Both the position numbers and the translations under genes were made by a program. From Diplolepis rosae (taxonomy: Eukaryota > Arthropoda > Insecta > Hymenoptera > Diplolepididae), in NCBI GenBank assembly GCA_030998225.1, contig JAPYXD010000391.1, positions 3,662,501 to 3,726,500 on the forward strand: 64,000 bases of DNA, read 5' to 3'. Positions 13,795 through 26,800 of this stretch are shown one piece after another (the first letter of the stretch is position 1; the number at the start of each line of letters is the position of its first letter). A model generated the notes under the pieces. That model was not told the origin of the DNA. It searched no databases and saw nothing but the letters and a program-made list of their open reading frames with translations.

Positions 13795-16700
13795 CAGTGT
13801 GCATAGATCTGATACCGACGCAATCACAACTACAGAAGCACCTCCTGTCAGTGATAAGGGCGTAGGGAAAAGCGGTGGCGCGCGCTGCCTCTCTTTCTTC
13901 GTCGTCGCTCTTGCACGCGAGAACGACTAGTCCCGCTTCTCCTTTTTCTCATCGCTTCTTCCTTGCAATGTGAAATTTTAGATTTCACGCTTTCGGTATT
14001 TTGGATATCCAGTCGAAATTGAGAATTGTATTTCTCTGGACTCCGCACAAAAGAGGCGCGAAGCAGACGACAATTTCAAATTTACGAAATATGTTATTTA
14101 AGATACACTTTTTTCCCGATATTTTGTAAAAAATCTGCCTGAAATAAACATCTAAAAGATCATGTAAACTTTTAAAAAAATTTGAACACTTTAAAAGTAA
14201 ATTTTCACTAGAATTTGACGCCAATAAATGTTCAAAATTATAATCAATATATATTTTTATATTCGAATTTCCATACTTCTTATCAGTTTTGTAAATTAAA
14301 AAAAAATTTCAATCAGAGAGATATTTTCTATTAAAAAGAGATAAACATAAAATTCAAGTTTAAAATTTACATTCTCAGTTTTATGTTAGAAATATTTTCA
14401 TTTTTTCAAATTTCAAGCACAGACTTTTCATTCAAAAAATGAAATGCTCTACAAAAAGGAAAAATTTTCTAATAGAAATGGATAAATTAAAAGCTAAAAT
14501 ATGTGTTCATTGATATCTTCAACTGAACATGTAAATATTTATCGATATCAAATTTTACATTCAATTTTTTGTTCGAAGTGTTTAAAACTTGTTACAATTT
14601 GACAAGATCATATGGACGAGTTCAATCTTTTAAATGAAATATCTTGTATTTTTTAATTTGTCTGTTTTTCTGAAATCGGGGGAAGATTTAAACAGTAAAA
14701 AAAAAATTTCCAATGGATTTCAAGGTCAATAAATGCTCAAAGTTCTATATCAAGATTATAATTACTAAATTTTGAAGCTTTGTAAATAAACTACTTCATT
14801 CAGAAAGTAATTCAGCTCTGTAGAGCATTTTTATATTTTGAATTCAAAATCTGTGCTTAGGCCACAACAAAATAAGATAAAAATTTGTTCACCCTAAAAC
14901 TAAGAAAGTAGATTTTAAATTTATTATGACATATATTTATCTCTTCTTAATGGAAAATACTCTGCACATAATTCTCTGTTTCGATATTTTTTAAATGTAC
15001 GCGAATATTTAAGAAATTCATAAGTATTTTACCTTTTTATGAAAATTAAAAATTTCCAAATAACACTTTGATTGACAAAGCAAAAAATTAGTCAATAATT
15101 GATATATTGTATTGTAAGTTTAAACATAGGACGACTTAAAATTTCGCAATGACATTATTTTTCAAGTACTTCTTTAATTTTGAGAATTCTTTCAGAGGTT
15201 TATTTCAGGTGAGTGACTTTTCCTTTTTTTAATGAAAAATTTTATAATTCTAAATTTGAATCATCTTGTATCATTGTAAAAAGATTTTAAAACTTCAAAA
15301 AAAAGTTGTCAGTTTAATTCAAAGTCAATAAATATTCAATGTTTGAAATTGAAATATTAAGTGAAAGATTTTCAAGTTCTGGGAATCAACTACTTTAATA
15401 ACACAATTTTTCTTGTTTGTAAAGCATCTCAATTTTCAAATTAAAAGTCTCCGCATAGGTTACAAAAACGTAAAATGAAAATACTTCTTATTATAAAATA
15501 TAAAATATCGATTGCAAACTCAAAAATTATTTATCTGAAATAAACGTCTTGAAGATCTTGTAAAAATAATGGGAGATTTGAATACTTCTAAAATAAACTT
15601 TCAGTGAAATGGTGAACTCAATAAATGTTCTAAACTTAAATCAAGATATCAGTTTACAAATTTTTAGTTGCATAAATTAACTACTTCAATATGAAAATTA
15701 CTTGAAAAAATATTATATTTAAAAAATTTAGGCACATAAAATAACGGTTTAAAATCCACATTCATAGATTCATGGTAAAAGCAGGTCAAATATGCGCAGA
15801 CTTTTAAACAAAACAATGACATGCTTTACAGAAGGTCGAAATTTTCTTATTGCTGTAATTGATCAAATTTATGAAGTTAAAATAATTTTTAATTGATGCT
15901 TTTGCACAAACCTTCAAACATTCATTAATTTAAAATTTTACTCAAAATTTAATCTTTCAGCGTTCAAATCTTTTTACAATTGTACAAAATCTTATAAATA
16001 TTTATTTTAAGCAAATGTTTTTATAATATTCGAAATATAAGTGTAATTATTTTAATCGAATATTTCGTAAAATTTTGAATTTAGCTGATATTGCGAAATT
16101 GTTGAAAGATTTGATCAAATTCAAAATCGATATATTCAATTTTATACTAAAACTATTTTCATCTCACGTTTTTGTGGCCTAAACACAGTTTTTAAATTCA
16201 AAATATAAAAATGCTCTACAAAGTTGAAATATTTTCATGTATTTACAGTTTTTAACGTTCATTGAGCGATGAAAAATATTATTTTTGCAAACTGAATAAT
16301 TGGTTTCTTCCTGATTAAATTAAAAAATAGCGTATATTTAATAACAGATTGTATCTTTAAAAGGCTCTGAATATATACACACTCAGAAAAAATATTTGAT
16401 TGAATCAAACACGTTATATGTTTGACCATATATCAATGCACTAATTTCTTCGTTTCAAAGAAAAATTAATTTGATTCAAACAAATATTTATTTGGTTCAA
16501 AGATATTTTGTTTGAATCAAACAAATTTTATTTCATTTAAACAAATCATTTCTTCACATCAAAGAAAGTGTTTCAAACAAATAATTTTTTTGATTCAATC
16601 AAATCTTTTTTCTGAGTGCATAATAACTAATTTTGTTTTGAAATAAAAAATTTTGTTATCGTTCAATGAACGTTCAAAACTGTAATTACATGTATTTTCT

Positions 16701-19221
16701 AAATCAAGTGGTTGATTAATAAAAACTGAAGATGTTGTAATTAATATCTTCACATAAAACTTAAAGCATTTATTGACTTTGTATTTCATTGAAAAATTCT
16801 TTGTTTAGTGTTGAAATTTTCCTGCGAATCCACGAGAATAGGAAAATTAAAACTGACAAAGTATATCATTTAAAAGATTACAATTGTTTTCTTGATATTT
16901 GAAAAACATATATAAGATCTTGTGAAGACGTAAAAAGATTTATACACTTCGAAACAAATTTTTATGTTAAATTTGAAATCAATAAATATTTTTTGAAATA
17001 AAAGTCTGTGCTTAGGCCACATAAAATTAGGATGAAATTTAAATTCAAATCTGGTGCAAAAGATTTTCATTTTAGACCTAAGAAACATGAGATAAAACTT
17101 TAAGCATTTATAGACTGAATTTCATTGAAAGATTCTTTGATCAGTGTTTAAATATTTCAACAATAACAAAATTTCGACCTTCTGTAAAGCATGTCATTGT
17201 TTTGTTTAAAAGTCTGCGCATATTTGACCTGCTTTTACCATGAATCTATGAATGTGGATTTTAAACCGTTATTTTATGTGCCTAAATTTTTTAAATATAA
17301 TATTCTTTCAAGTAATTTTCAAATTGAAGTAGTTAATTTATGCAACTAAAAATTTGTAAACTGATATCTTGATTTAAGTTTTGAACATTTATTGAGTTCA
17401 CCATTTCACTGAAAGTTTATTTTAGAAGTATTCAAATCTCCCATTATTTTTACAAGATCTTCAAGACGTTTATTTCAGATGAATAATTTTTGAGTTTGCA
17501 ATCGATATTTTATATTTTATAATAAGAAGTATTTTCATTTTTCATTTTTGTAACCTATGCGGAGACTTTTAATTTGAAAATTGAGATGCTTTACAAACAA
17601 GAAAAATTGTGTTATTAAAGTAGTTGATTCCCAGAGCTTGAAAATCTTTCACTTAATATTTCAATTTCAAACATTGAATATTTATTGACTTTGAATTAAA
17701 CTGACAACTTTTTTTTGAAGTTTTAAAATCTTTTTACAATGATACAAGATGAGTCAAATTTAGAATTATAAAATTTTTCATTAAAAAAAGGAAAAGTCAC
17801 TCACCTGAAATAAACCTCTGAAAGAATTCTCAACATTGAAGAAGTACTTGAAAAATAATGTCATTGCGAAATTTTAAGTCGTCCTATGTTTAAACTTACA
17901 ATACAATATATCAATTATTGACTAATTCTTTGCTTTGTCAATCAAAGTGTTATTTGGAAATTTTTAATTTTCATAAAAAGGTGAAATACTTATGAATTTC
18001 TTAAATATTCGCGTACATTTAAAAAATATCGAAACAGAGAATTATGTGCAGAGTATTTTCCATTAAGAAGAGATAAATATATGTCATAATAAATTTAAAA
18101 TCTACTTTCTTAGTTTTAGGGTGAACAAATTTTTATCTTATTTTGTTGTGGCCTAAGCACAGATTTTGAATTCAAAATATAAAAATGCTCTACAGAGCTG
18201 AATTACTTTCTGAATGAAGTAGTTTATTTACAAAGCTTCAAAATTTAGTAATTATAATCTTGATATAGAACTTTGAGCATTTATTGACCTTGAAATCCAT
18301 TGGAAATTTTTTTTTTACTGTTTAAATCTTCCCCCGATTTCAGAAAAACAGACAAATTAAAAAATACAAGATATTTCATTTAAAAGATTGAACTCGTCCA
18401 TATGATCTTGTCAAATTGTAACAAGTTTTAAACACTTCGAACAAAAAATTGAATGTAAAATTTGATATCGATAAATATTTACATGTTCAGTTGAAGATAT
18501 CAATGAACACATATTTTAGCTTTTAATTTATCCATTTCTATTAGAAAATTTTTCCTTTTTGTAGAGCATTTCATTTTTTGAATGAAAAGTCTGTGCTTGA
18601 AATTTGAAAAAATGAAAATATTTCTAACATAAAACTGAGAATGTAAATTTTAAACTTGAATTTTATGTTTATCTCTTTTTAATAGAAAATATCTCTCTGA
18701 TTGAAATTTTTTTTTAATTTACAAAACTGATAAGAAGTATGGAAATTCGAATATAAAAATATATATTGATTATAATTTTGAACATTTATTGGCGTCAAAT
18801 TCTAGTGAAAATTTACTTTTAAAGTGTTCAAATTTTTGTAAAAGTTTACATGGTCTTTTAGATGTTTATTTCAGGCAGATTTTTTACAAAATATCGGGAA
18901 AAAAAGTGTCGTATCTTAAATAGCATATTTCGTAAATTTGAAATTGTCGTCTGCTTCGCGCCTCTTTTGTGCGGAGTCCAGAGAAATACAATTCTCAATT
19001 TCGACTGGATATCCGAAATACCGAAAGCGTGAAATCTAAAAATAGCATTGCAAGGAGGAAGCGAGGAGAAAAAGGAGAAGTGGGACGACTCGTTCTCGCG
19101 TGCAAGAGCGACGAGGAAGAAAGAGAGGCAGCGCGCGCCACCGCCTTTCCCTACTCCCTTCTCACTGACAGGAGGTGCTTCTGTAGTTGTGACTGCGTCG
19201 GTATCAGATCTGTGCACACTG
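13795..19221. mobile_element. hAT-type long-inverted-repeat (foldback) element, copy A
   Basis: Both ends begin CAGTGTGCAYAGATCTGATA. Flanking 8-bp duplications are GATCAATT (13787-13794) and GATCATTT (19222-19229), one mismatch. The arms are inverted copies for about 2.1 kb (13795 to about 15880, and about 17170 to 19221). The loop between them is not palindromic and holds a 239-bp MITE (16380-16618). The outer 250 bp of each arm is GC-rich, and the rest is very AT-rich and made of degenerate repeats of roughly 0.3 kb. The 8-bp duplication and CAGTG terminus point to the hAT superfamily. No transposase is encoded, so mobilisation would need one supplied in trans. Reading frames at the ends (for example 18858-19232) recur in each copy and are non-coding by-products. 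Confidence 0.8.
16380..16618. mobile_element. MITE in the loop of foldback copy A
   Basis: Terminal inverted repeats CACTCAGAAAAAA followed by ATTTGATTGAATCAAA at both ends bound a 239-bp element full of the words TTTGATTCAAAC and GTTTGAATCAAA. The flanking dinucleotide CA is the same on both sides. A truncated relic of its right end is present in the loop of copy C (about 56046-56080). Confidence 0.7.
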
Positions 19222-19864
19222 GATCATTTTGACAAGTTCATCTCACTCGCACATTTTCCCGTGAGTAAGAAGAGGACAACTGCGCACTTGCGCACTCCTT
19301 TTCACTACTTCCAACTTACAAGCCGGGCACTTACCGTGCCGTTGCTCCTGCCAGATTTGGAAAAGTTTCCCATGGCAGTTTGGTCTCCTTATTATTCCTT
19401 CGTGGACCAAACTAATGTTAACTTAAATTCAGTATCTTTTTGTCGGAAGTACATTGATTGAGTATGGGAACGTCCCAAGAGATGGCGCTCTTGCAAGTAG
19501 CGTAAAAAAGAGAACTCTTCGTGAACCTTTGCATGCATGAAGGTTGCCATGGTAACATATATTTATTATAAGAATCTTTACAAACATTTACCTTAATTTG
19601 CGGATGTCAGAATATTATGAGCGAACAGGAGGAAGCAGCCATTTTTTTACGCCACTTGCATTCGCGCCATCAATCGTGAAGTTCTTGTACCTTTTCCATG
19701 TACTTCGGACAAAAACGTTCTCAACTTTTGTGAAGTTTATGCATAAGAGATTGGTCTCCTTATGTCTATTCTCCATGGCTCACATTATGGAAAACGTATA
19801 GATCAGTTAGATACCACTACCATGGCTCAGCTGCTTGTCGGTGTATAGACAGATAAAGCAACGG

Positions 19865-20304
19865 TATAACTCGTGAATGAGGCAAAATAAACATTAAAAA
19901 TGTTTTTATCCTTATTCTACGTTAAAAATAACGTTAACTGGTAATTGAAATATGCAATAATTTTATTTATTTACGATAAAAGTTAAAAAAAACATAATAC
20001 CTGTCATTGAAGGCAATGCAGTGATTCACCTTTTGTGGAACATCTCCGTTAAAGTTGACAATTGGTTGGAGTGAGACACAACTATACTTTCATCTCACTC
20101 AAACAAATAGTCAATCCTGATGGTGAAAACATGGAAAGTGATGAACCACTGCACTGCCTTCAATGACAGGTATTATGTTTTTTTCATTTTTAGCGTAAAT
20201 AAATAAATTTATTGTATATTTCAATTACCAGTTAACGTTATTTTCAACGTAGAATAAGGATAAAAACATTTTGAATGTTTATTTTGCCTCATTCATGAGT
20301 TATA
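19865..20304. mobile_element. Palindromic MITE
   Basis: Inverted arms of about 155 bp (TATAACTCRTGAATGAGGCA at the left, its complement at the right) surround a short centre of about 110 bp. The arms include CTGTCATTGAAGGCA and AACGTTAACTGGTAATTGAA on one side and their complements on the other. There is no coding sequence. Confidence 0.75.
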
Positions 20305-20448
20305 ATGCTACTCTGGTGATTTTTAATTAAGTGATTTGCTGCTTGTGAAGTACTTTCGTACCTGATGTTTTGTACTTTTTAGTGATAATCTTCTATATTA
20401 TTACTTAGGTCTTTATAGAATTGGATTCTATTATTTAGTAACATACTA

Positions 20449-21529
20449 CACGGAAAAAATTTGTCGCTTAAAATTTAACAGACTATTCGAAGAGTCGTGG
20501 ACAGAAAGTAAAATCGGAGAAAGTCTTGTAAGGTTTCAATGACTTTTAGGACATAGTAGAAAAAAGTCGAATAACTTTTAGAAAACCAGGTCGAAGAAAA
20601 AAAGTCGCGTATTTACTATTATAAAAGTATTTTAAACACCAACTGATTCGATTTTAAGAAGTAATGAAAAGTTTCATAATCTTTGGATTCATTTGTCATA
20701 GATTTTAAAAGACTATCGAATAATTTAAAATTAAAGTAATTCAAACAAATAGTTTTGTAAATTGTATGTTAAAGTCCATCAGATTTTATATGCCGTCTTC
20801 TAAAATTTTGTCGACAGTCGCAAAAAGCGATGCGCAGAAACGTAATTCGTAGCATCGCACAGCAGACAATGCAGCTCGGCTTTATGTTTTTGTAATAATT
20901 TTGGTTAGATTTTGAGATTACGTGTCGTTTGGTTTCGTTTGAATCTGGATTGAAGCGTACATTGAAGAATTAGTTCCGAGTAAGTATATGTTTACCTTGA
21001 TAAAGTGTATTACGTCAAATTTGAAATTTATCTATTATTTTAGTTTTGCCTTCAAACTCTGAATGTGATCCAAATATTTTACACAAGTCTCCACGACATG
21101 TATCGGCTATGCGGGTTAAGGCGTGCGATTAGAATTGGGTTAGGATGCGTGCGTGCATGCGAGCGTTCGATTCTCGGTGCTGCGAAGTGTTTATAAAAAA
21201 TTGCGTTTCTGTAATGTACAGTATTAAATGTAATAGTAAGTGCAGGATCATATCACAGAAAATAATATTTTGCTTTTTACACTGTTCAAAATTTTCTTCG
21301 ACTGTCACTTAGAATTTCGATGCCTGGTTTAGAGAAAATGGAACCCAACCCACGGTGTTTTAAATTTTCCGCGACTGTCACTTAAACTTTCGAATTTACG
21401 TTTTACATTTTCAGCGATTATCTATCATATTTTTCAATAAGGAGGTTCATAATATTTAGTCGGCTTTCTAACCTATCCACGAGTATTACACAAAGTCGAT
21501 GACTTTTTAAGCGACAAATTTTTTCCGTG
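20449..21529. mobile_element. Non-autonomous DNA transposon with perfect 25-bp TIRs and TA duplication
   Basis: The ends CACGGAAAAAATTTGTCGCT are identical over 25 bp at both termini and are flanked by TA on each side (20447-20448 and 21530-21531). The 1081-bp interior has no long ORF. The superfamily is uncertain; a TA duplication fits Tc1/mariner-like elements but is shared by others. Confidence 0.75.
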
Positions 21530-22372
21530 TAGTCACAGCATGTACATACTTAATTTTCATGTAATATCTGCATTCAGTATTAATTATATTTTAGGGTTTT
21601 TTTCATTTCCAATTTTATTATTTTCTGATAAATTAAAATGTTCGTAAACGACCAAAATACAATAGTTTATAATTTTTGTATATATTTAAAATTATTTCTA
21701 TTACTTCTTTCAGTTGGAGCAAATTATTACTGCTGAGCAATTTAAACGTATGATGAAATACGGCAACAAGATCGAGTAATTCAACATTTTTTTAAACAGA
21801 AGGGGATGGAGCTTTTTTCCACTTTTCAAAACCATTCATATACAGGTACATAAGGGATGAATTATGAAACTCGAATTAATTTATACTAAAAATAGTTATT
21901 ATACGTGACTATTATTGATAGTTCACGTTTAGAACGTGAGATAATTTTTACACTACTCCAAGGTACGTTAACTTGTTGAATTCTTTAAACTATATTTGAT
22001 AAATTTATAATAAATTTATATTTAATTATAGTTAAGAAATAAATACATATGTCTATTTAAATATATACATTATATACCATAATAATAAATATTACCGAGT
22101 TATATTTTAGTATTGTTTAATAAATTTCATTTCATTGGTTTAATTATGTATACTATCAATACTAATACCGGTAAAAAAGCATGTATTTCATATTGTTTCT
22201 TTAATATTTACACTTTTCCCTTTTTACTATATTTGAATTTACCGCAACATTCTTTGTAATCAACCTAAGTAAATATGGCGGCTCAGCCTTCAATTGGGCA
22301 CACGACTTTGTGGACTTTCCCATTGGCATTGTGCATCCCATGGAGACTAGCCAATCTCCATATATCCATTCC
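21530..22372. other. AT-rich stretch, nothing recognised
   Basis: No gene or repeat structure could be supported apart from simple AT-rich sequence. A reading frame on the minus strand (22201-22524) runs through a MITE and is not credible. Confidence 0.4.
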
Positions 22373-22576
22373 CGAAATAAAGTTCTGCCAAGTACATAGT
22401 TACAAAACTTCCCGATGAGGACAGAAAGAGAATGATGTATCTGTGTATCTCTTTCTCTCTCATTATTTTCTGCTTTACGCCGAATAAAAACGCTGACATG
22501 GGACTGCACCCTCAAGGAACACACGTGCCTTCACCAGGAAGTTTCCTAACTATGTACTTGGCAGAACATCATTTCG
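22373..22576. mobile_element. Short MITE with GTTCTGCCAAGTACATAGTTA termini region
   Basis: Inverted repeats CGAAATRAWGTTCTGCCAAG followed by TACATAGTTA mark both ends of a 204-bp segment. No target duplication was clear. Confidence 0.65.
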
Positions 22577-23142
22577 TGTTTTGTGAAGTACGGCCATAAG
22601 AGATTGGTCTCCTTATATCATGGAGGAGTATAAGGAGACGTATCAAAGCCATTGGTCACGTCGGGGTTTTCCGGAATAATTCGTGGAGTCGGGAAATAGA
22701 ATAATTTTGCTGAATCGAACTCCTGCGCTACTGTGGCCGTACTGCGCATTCATAGCAATTAATAACAAACGTTCGCGTGACAGACTGAGGTTATGAATTT
22801 CTTGTATTACTGCATAGAATAAGATAAAGAGGACAACAATTAAATAAGAAAGAGAAGAAAGAAATAGTGAAAGTGTAAAAAATCGAAAAATAAAATAAAG
22901 TAAGTAACTGCCTTTGAAATTTATATATGTTTGGTTATAAATGCGGTCGACAGTTATGTAAAATGCGTTTGATTCAAAAAGTTATTTTTGTTTTTAATTT
23001 TTAATATTATTTTTAAATTCAATTTGTTAAAACATACATAATGCATGTTCTTACAATAGATTTTAAAATATATTGGTCTCGGAGACTCAGTGGATTATAA
23101 AAATTAATGTTGAATTTATTTATATGCTTTTAATTTGTAGAT

Positions 23143-23460
23143 ATGAGTACGAAATTGGAAAAACGTAAGAGGAGCAGTAAATGCAGAAAGGATCAGATAT
23201 TTAAAAGCTTTCAAGAATCACTGCATGAAATAGAATTACCCTCGCCACAATGGGGTTTCGTAAAAGGTAATAATAAATTCTTTGGGTTCCAAAAAGTGGA
23301 AACTTCTTGCTGCGTTAAGAAACGAATTGCTGTATTTCGCAATAGGTATGTAAAAGTGTTTGTTGATGACAAAATTGTTTCATTGTATCGGGGGAAACGA
23401 ATCAAAAATTTACCGGAATTAATTGAACTTTTACAAGCTGTTGACAAAATGGCTAATTAA
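23143..23460 (+). CDS. Small 105-aa protein carried inside the P-type transposon
   Basis: I do not recognise this protein. The ORF is intact from ATG 23143 to TAA, and begins 2 nt after a good splice acceptor (TTTTAATTTGTAG ending at 23140). A GTAAGT donor at 22900 upstream gives a plausible 5' UTR intron of 241 bp, so a transcript could start just inside the left terminal repeat. The protein is basic at its N terminus (residues 1-20 are rich in K and R), has PQWGFVKG near residue 36, two adjacent cysteines (about residue 54) and a C-terminal leucine-rich helix (LPELIELLQAVDKM). There is no signal peptide, membrane span or THAP motif. It converges on the transposase gene, which is about 400 bp away. 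It may be an accessory protein or captured cargo; a chance ORF is less likely given the splice context but not excluded. Confidence 0.6.
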   Translation: MSTKLEKRKRSSKCRKDQIFKSFQESLHEIELPSPQWGFVKGNNKFFGFQKVETSCCVKKRIAVFRNRYVKVFVDDKIVSLYRGKRIKNLPELIELLQAVDKMAN

Positions 23461-23866
23461 AAAATAATTTACGCTACTCACAATGTGTTTAATAATTTTT
23501 GTTGTAACGCTGGATAAGAATTCTGATGAAGCGTAATATTTTAGTGGAGAAGATTCTCAAACGTCGTGGAAATTGTACACGCAATTTAATTTGTGAATTA
23601 AAATAATTAGGAGTGCCAAAAACGTTTCACTGGGCCTATAATCATATGTTTATTAATTTAACGTTAATTTACGTTGAAATATGTATATAGAATAAAATTT
23701 GTAAATATATATAATTTCTTTTTAATGTATGGGAATTTTGAGTGACTTTGCTTAGACAATAAATAATGTCAACACAAAAAATATGTTTTATATCAAATAA
23801 ATTATTTATTTTAACAAAACAATATGTCAACGTTAATAAAATTTGTTCTTTTAAAGTATTTTAGTT

Positions 23867-26800
23867 TTAATCACAGTCTTGCGTAGTGGTGTTAGTCTTA
23901 TCTATCAAAGCAGAACTTTTCCTCTTAGTGTAGATTCTCTTGGGCTTAGAATTTTTATTTTCTTTAGGTGTCATCTTCACTCTCTTAGGGTTGGTAGGAT
24001 TTTCTTTCTTCACAGTTTCATTCGTGATCGAGTTTGGTGAGCTTCTCCTCTTCCTGGATTGTGAAGGTGCCTTCCGTGTCTTTTCCTTTGGTTCGCTATC
24101 TTTGTTCATGTGCTTCCTTTTTCTTCTTGTTGCAGTCTTGGTAGTAATCTCTGGTCCTTTTTCCTGTGAGTAACAAGCTTGAATTCCATTGTAGTCTGGA
24201 GCATAAGATAGTTTAGCGAGTTTTCTCTGCTCCTTTGTTTTCTCCTTTTCTAAACTGTCATTTTTGTTGGACTGTTTTGAGATGAACATCATTCTCGTCG
24301 TAAGATAAAAACACACGACGCTGTGAGTCATCTGTCGCCTATGCTGCTCACAGTCAATCATTGGGAGAGGGGACAATGCTTCGATTTCGTCTGTTACACG
24401 GAAGATGGTGTCCGCATTCAAAGATTCCGTTTGAATAGCTCGCAGTGTTCCGCGTTCTAGCAAAGAAATCAATTCAAACAGTTGAATAGATGGGTGGATC
24501 AAATACCCTTTTGTCCTAGCATAAATCAATTTATGCCTCTCTGGAACTTGTTCATCTACCCTTAAAATTAATCCCGCTGAGCAGATTTCGCAAATAGCAA
24601 TCCTACCATTTGCATTTTTAAAATTAGCGAACCTTGCAACTCTCCTAGCCACGAAACCAGCTACATATGTCAGTACATAATCTCAGGTCCCATATTCAAA
24701 GTAATCATGCTCATCTAATAGAGTGGCAGCATCATATAAAACTTCAGTACTTCTTCCTTTGTCGAGAATTGAGTCTATTTTGTCGTTCCAATGATCTCTT
24801 CTTTCATCAGCATCTGTGATGTCCTTAATACTGAGTAGAACATCAATTATTTCTCCTCCAGAAATATTGCATCCTTTTGGAGTCTTTACTAGAGAGTACG
24901 TAGAGATCAATTTATACGTGCGTATAAATAGCACCGAATCCGGGTGATCGTTGGAACCACAGCATTCTCGCATCAGCCCGAAGAAGCGCTGACAGAAAAT
25001 AATAGAATTGTGAGAAATTTGTACTACAAGCAGTAAAGTTAAATGTTAAAATCGATTTATATGCGTACCTCCAAAGTATCTTGATTTAGCCTGGCTGCCA
25101 TAAGATATTGAAATTCACACTTTGAAATTAAAAATGTACAGATTTCCAATGCTGCTTGCAGGGAAACTTTGAAACCATAGGCATTCGGAGAAGCAATAAA
25201 TTCAATCTCCCTTATTTTTGCTTCTTCTTCCCATTCCTGGAGAAAGCACAAGAAACTCTCAATAGCCTTTCAGGAAAAACAGAAAAAACATTGATTAAAA
25301 ATTATTAAATACCAGGTGGATGGTTAAAAAATGGTGAAATGTGTCGAGCCGTAAATAATATTACATAGGCAAACATTTACCTCCCACGTTTCATTTCCAA
25401 GTTTTAGAGAATTTAATGCGGTTCTGCTATTCATGGCAGTAATGAGACTCCACACTCTACGACAAAACCTTATGGTTCCTTCGCAGTCCGCCAGATCTGA
25501 ATGATCGTTTCGAAATAGCTCCATTGCCTCCGCTACGTGGAAAAACTGAAATTTAAACAATTTAACAATACTTACTCTTTTTCAATTTAGACTACAAAAA
25601 TATAAAGTTTTATTCATACTAAATAATACGTAAGATTTACGAATTTTTTTAATTTAACGTACCTGAAAAGCAAGCGCAACATTCATCTTTTTATAAAATT
25701 CGGGTTTAATGTGACTCTCAGTCAGTTTAGGAGAAACTTTCAGATTAAAGAGCTTAGGATCTTCGATTTCTAGGAGTGCGTACCAATGCTTCAATGAGAC
25801 AAATCCGTCTGGTGTCTGCATAAAACAATATTATAATGTTAATAAACTTTTATAGTGTGTAGTAGCAATTGCACGTGTATCGATATTTCATTGTCTTACC
25901 CAAATCATTTCGTACTTTCCGTGCTTTGAGAGGAAATTGCGTAGACATTTGATTAAATGTGGGAAGTCAGAAAAAAACCATAGTCTGCGAGCGGAATTCA
26001 CAACATGTTCCACACTTACTTTGTCGGGAGACACTCCAAACAAATCCCACATTGTTCTATTCCAAGAAGCACCATCCGTCACAACTCCATCAATTCGTAG
26101 ACCTGCTCTCTCACCTAGAATGATGGATTCCATAACAATTTGATGCAGCACCGTCCCACTAGCGCTTCCTTTACTGAGAAAACATCCTAGAGTTTGCACC
26201 CAGCCACCTTTGAAGAGTTGAAACATTATCACGAGAGCATGATCTCCTTTTGCATTTACTTGATGTTTTGGAGTGTACTTCCCCAGATTCGTGAAACCTT
26301 CAAATCTTAAATTCTGTCGATTGAAGGCCAATGTCTTGGATAACTTCATCTTATCAATAAGAATCATGCCTAGTAAAAATAAAATAAACATTATTCGTCC
26401 TTTGTGGAGTAGCAGGGCTCAAAGTGAGAAATCTTCAGTTTAATTTTCTTAATTATAAAGTATACATACCTCTCAAATCACTCTGATCATTAAATGTTGC
26501 TAATTTCTTCTGAAGTACTCTAAAAATACTTTTTTTGAAAGCCATACGAGCCTCTCACAGATTTAATGTATCTGTTCAGAATTTTTTCAGTGGGCAAAAT
26601 TAATATTTTTCGTCGTCGCAAATGATTATATGTTTTTGAACTTTTGATTCTCAACAGTATGCACTCGTAAATCCATTGGCTCGAATAACGCATAGCTCTT
26701 ATGTCCTTCACTTTTGAAGCAGAAAAACACGCTGCAATTGACAACTGCTGTGTTTCTGGTAGCTTAGAGCATGCGTCTTGAAGTACTTTTTGGTCCGATT

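Larger units (their letters stand above)
13429..19777. mobile_element. Non-autonomous P-type element, split by a hAT-type foldback
   Basis: Identical 25-bp terminal inverted repeats (13429-13453 and 19753-19777) start CATGGAGAATAGACATAAGG. They are flanked by near-identical 8-bp target duplications, TCTCACAT (13421-13428) and GCTCACAT (19778-19785). Start with CATG, an internal ACATAAGG and an 8-bp duplication are P-superfamily features. Imperfect inner inverted repeats also match between about 13455-13625 and 19255-19420. Once the 5.4-kb insertion at 13795-19221 and its duplication are discounted, about 0.9 kb remains, with no transposase, so this is a P-type MITE-like element. Reading frames inside it do not look like genes. 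Confidence 0.75.

Noticed and set aside
18858..19461. ORFs of 87-137 codons at the GC-rich ends of the foldback elements (also 33669-34092, 53568-53954, 58565-58969)
   Set aside because: The same sequence is open on both strands in all copies, is basic low-complexity, and simply reflects a stop-poor GC-rich terminus.
22201..22524. 107-codon minus-strand ORF
   Set aside because: It spans a MITE with its own inverted repeats; no domain was recognised.
23940..24173. Plus-strand hydrophobic ORF of 77 codons
   Set aside because: It is the antisense of the lysine-rich transposase tail (AAA/AAG reads as TTT/CTT, giving false Phe/Leu).
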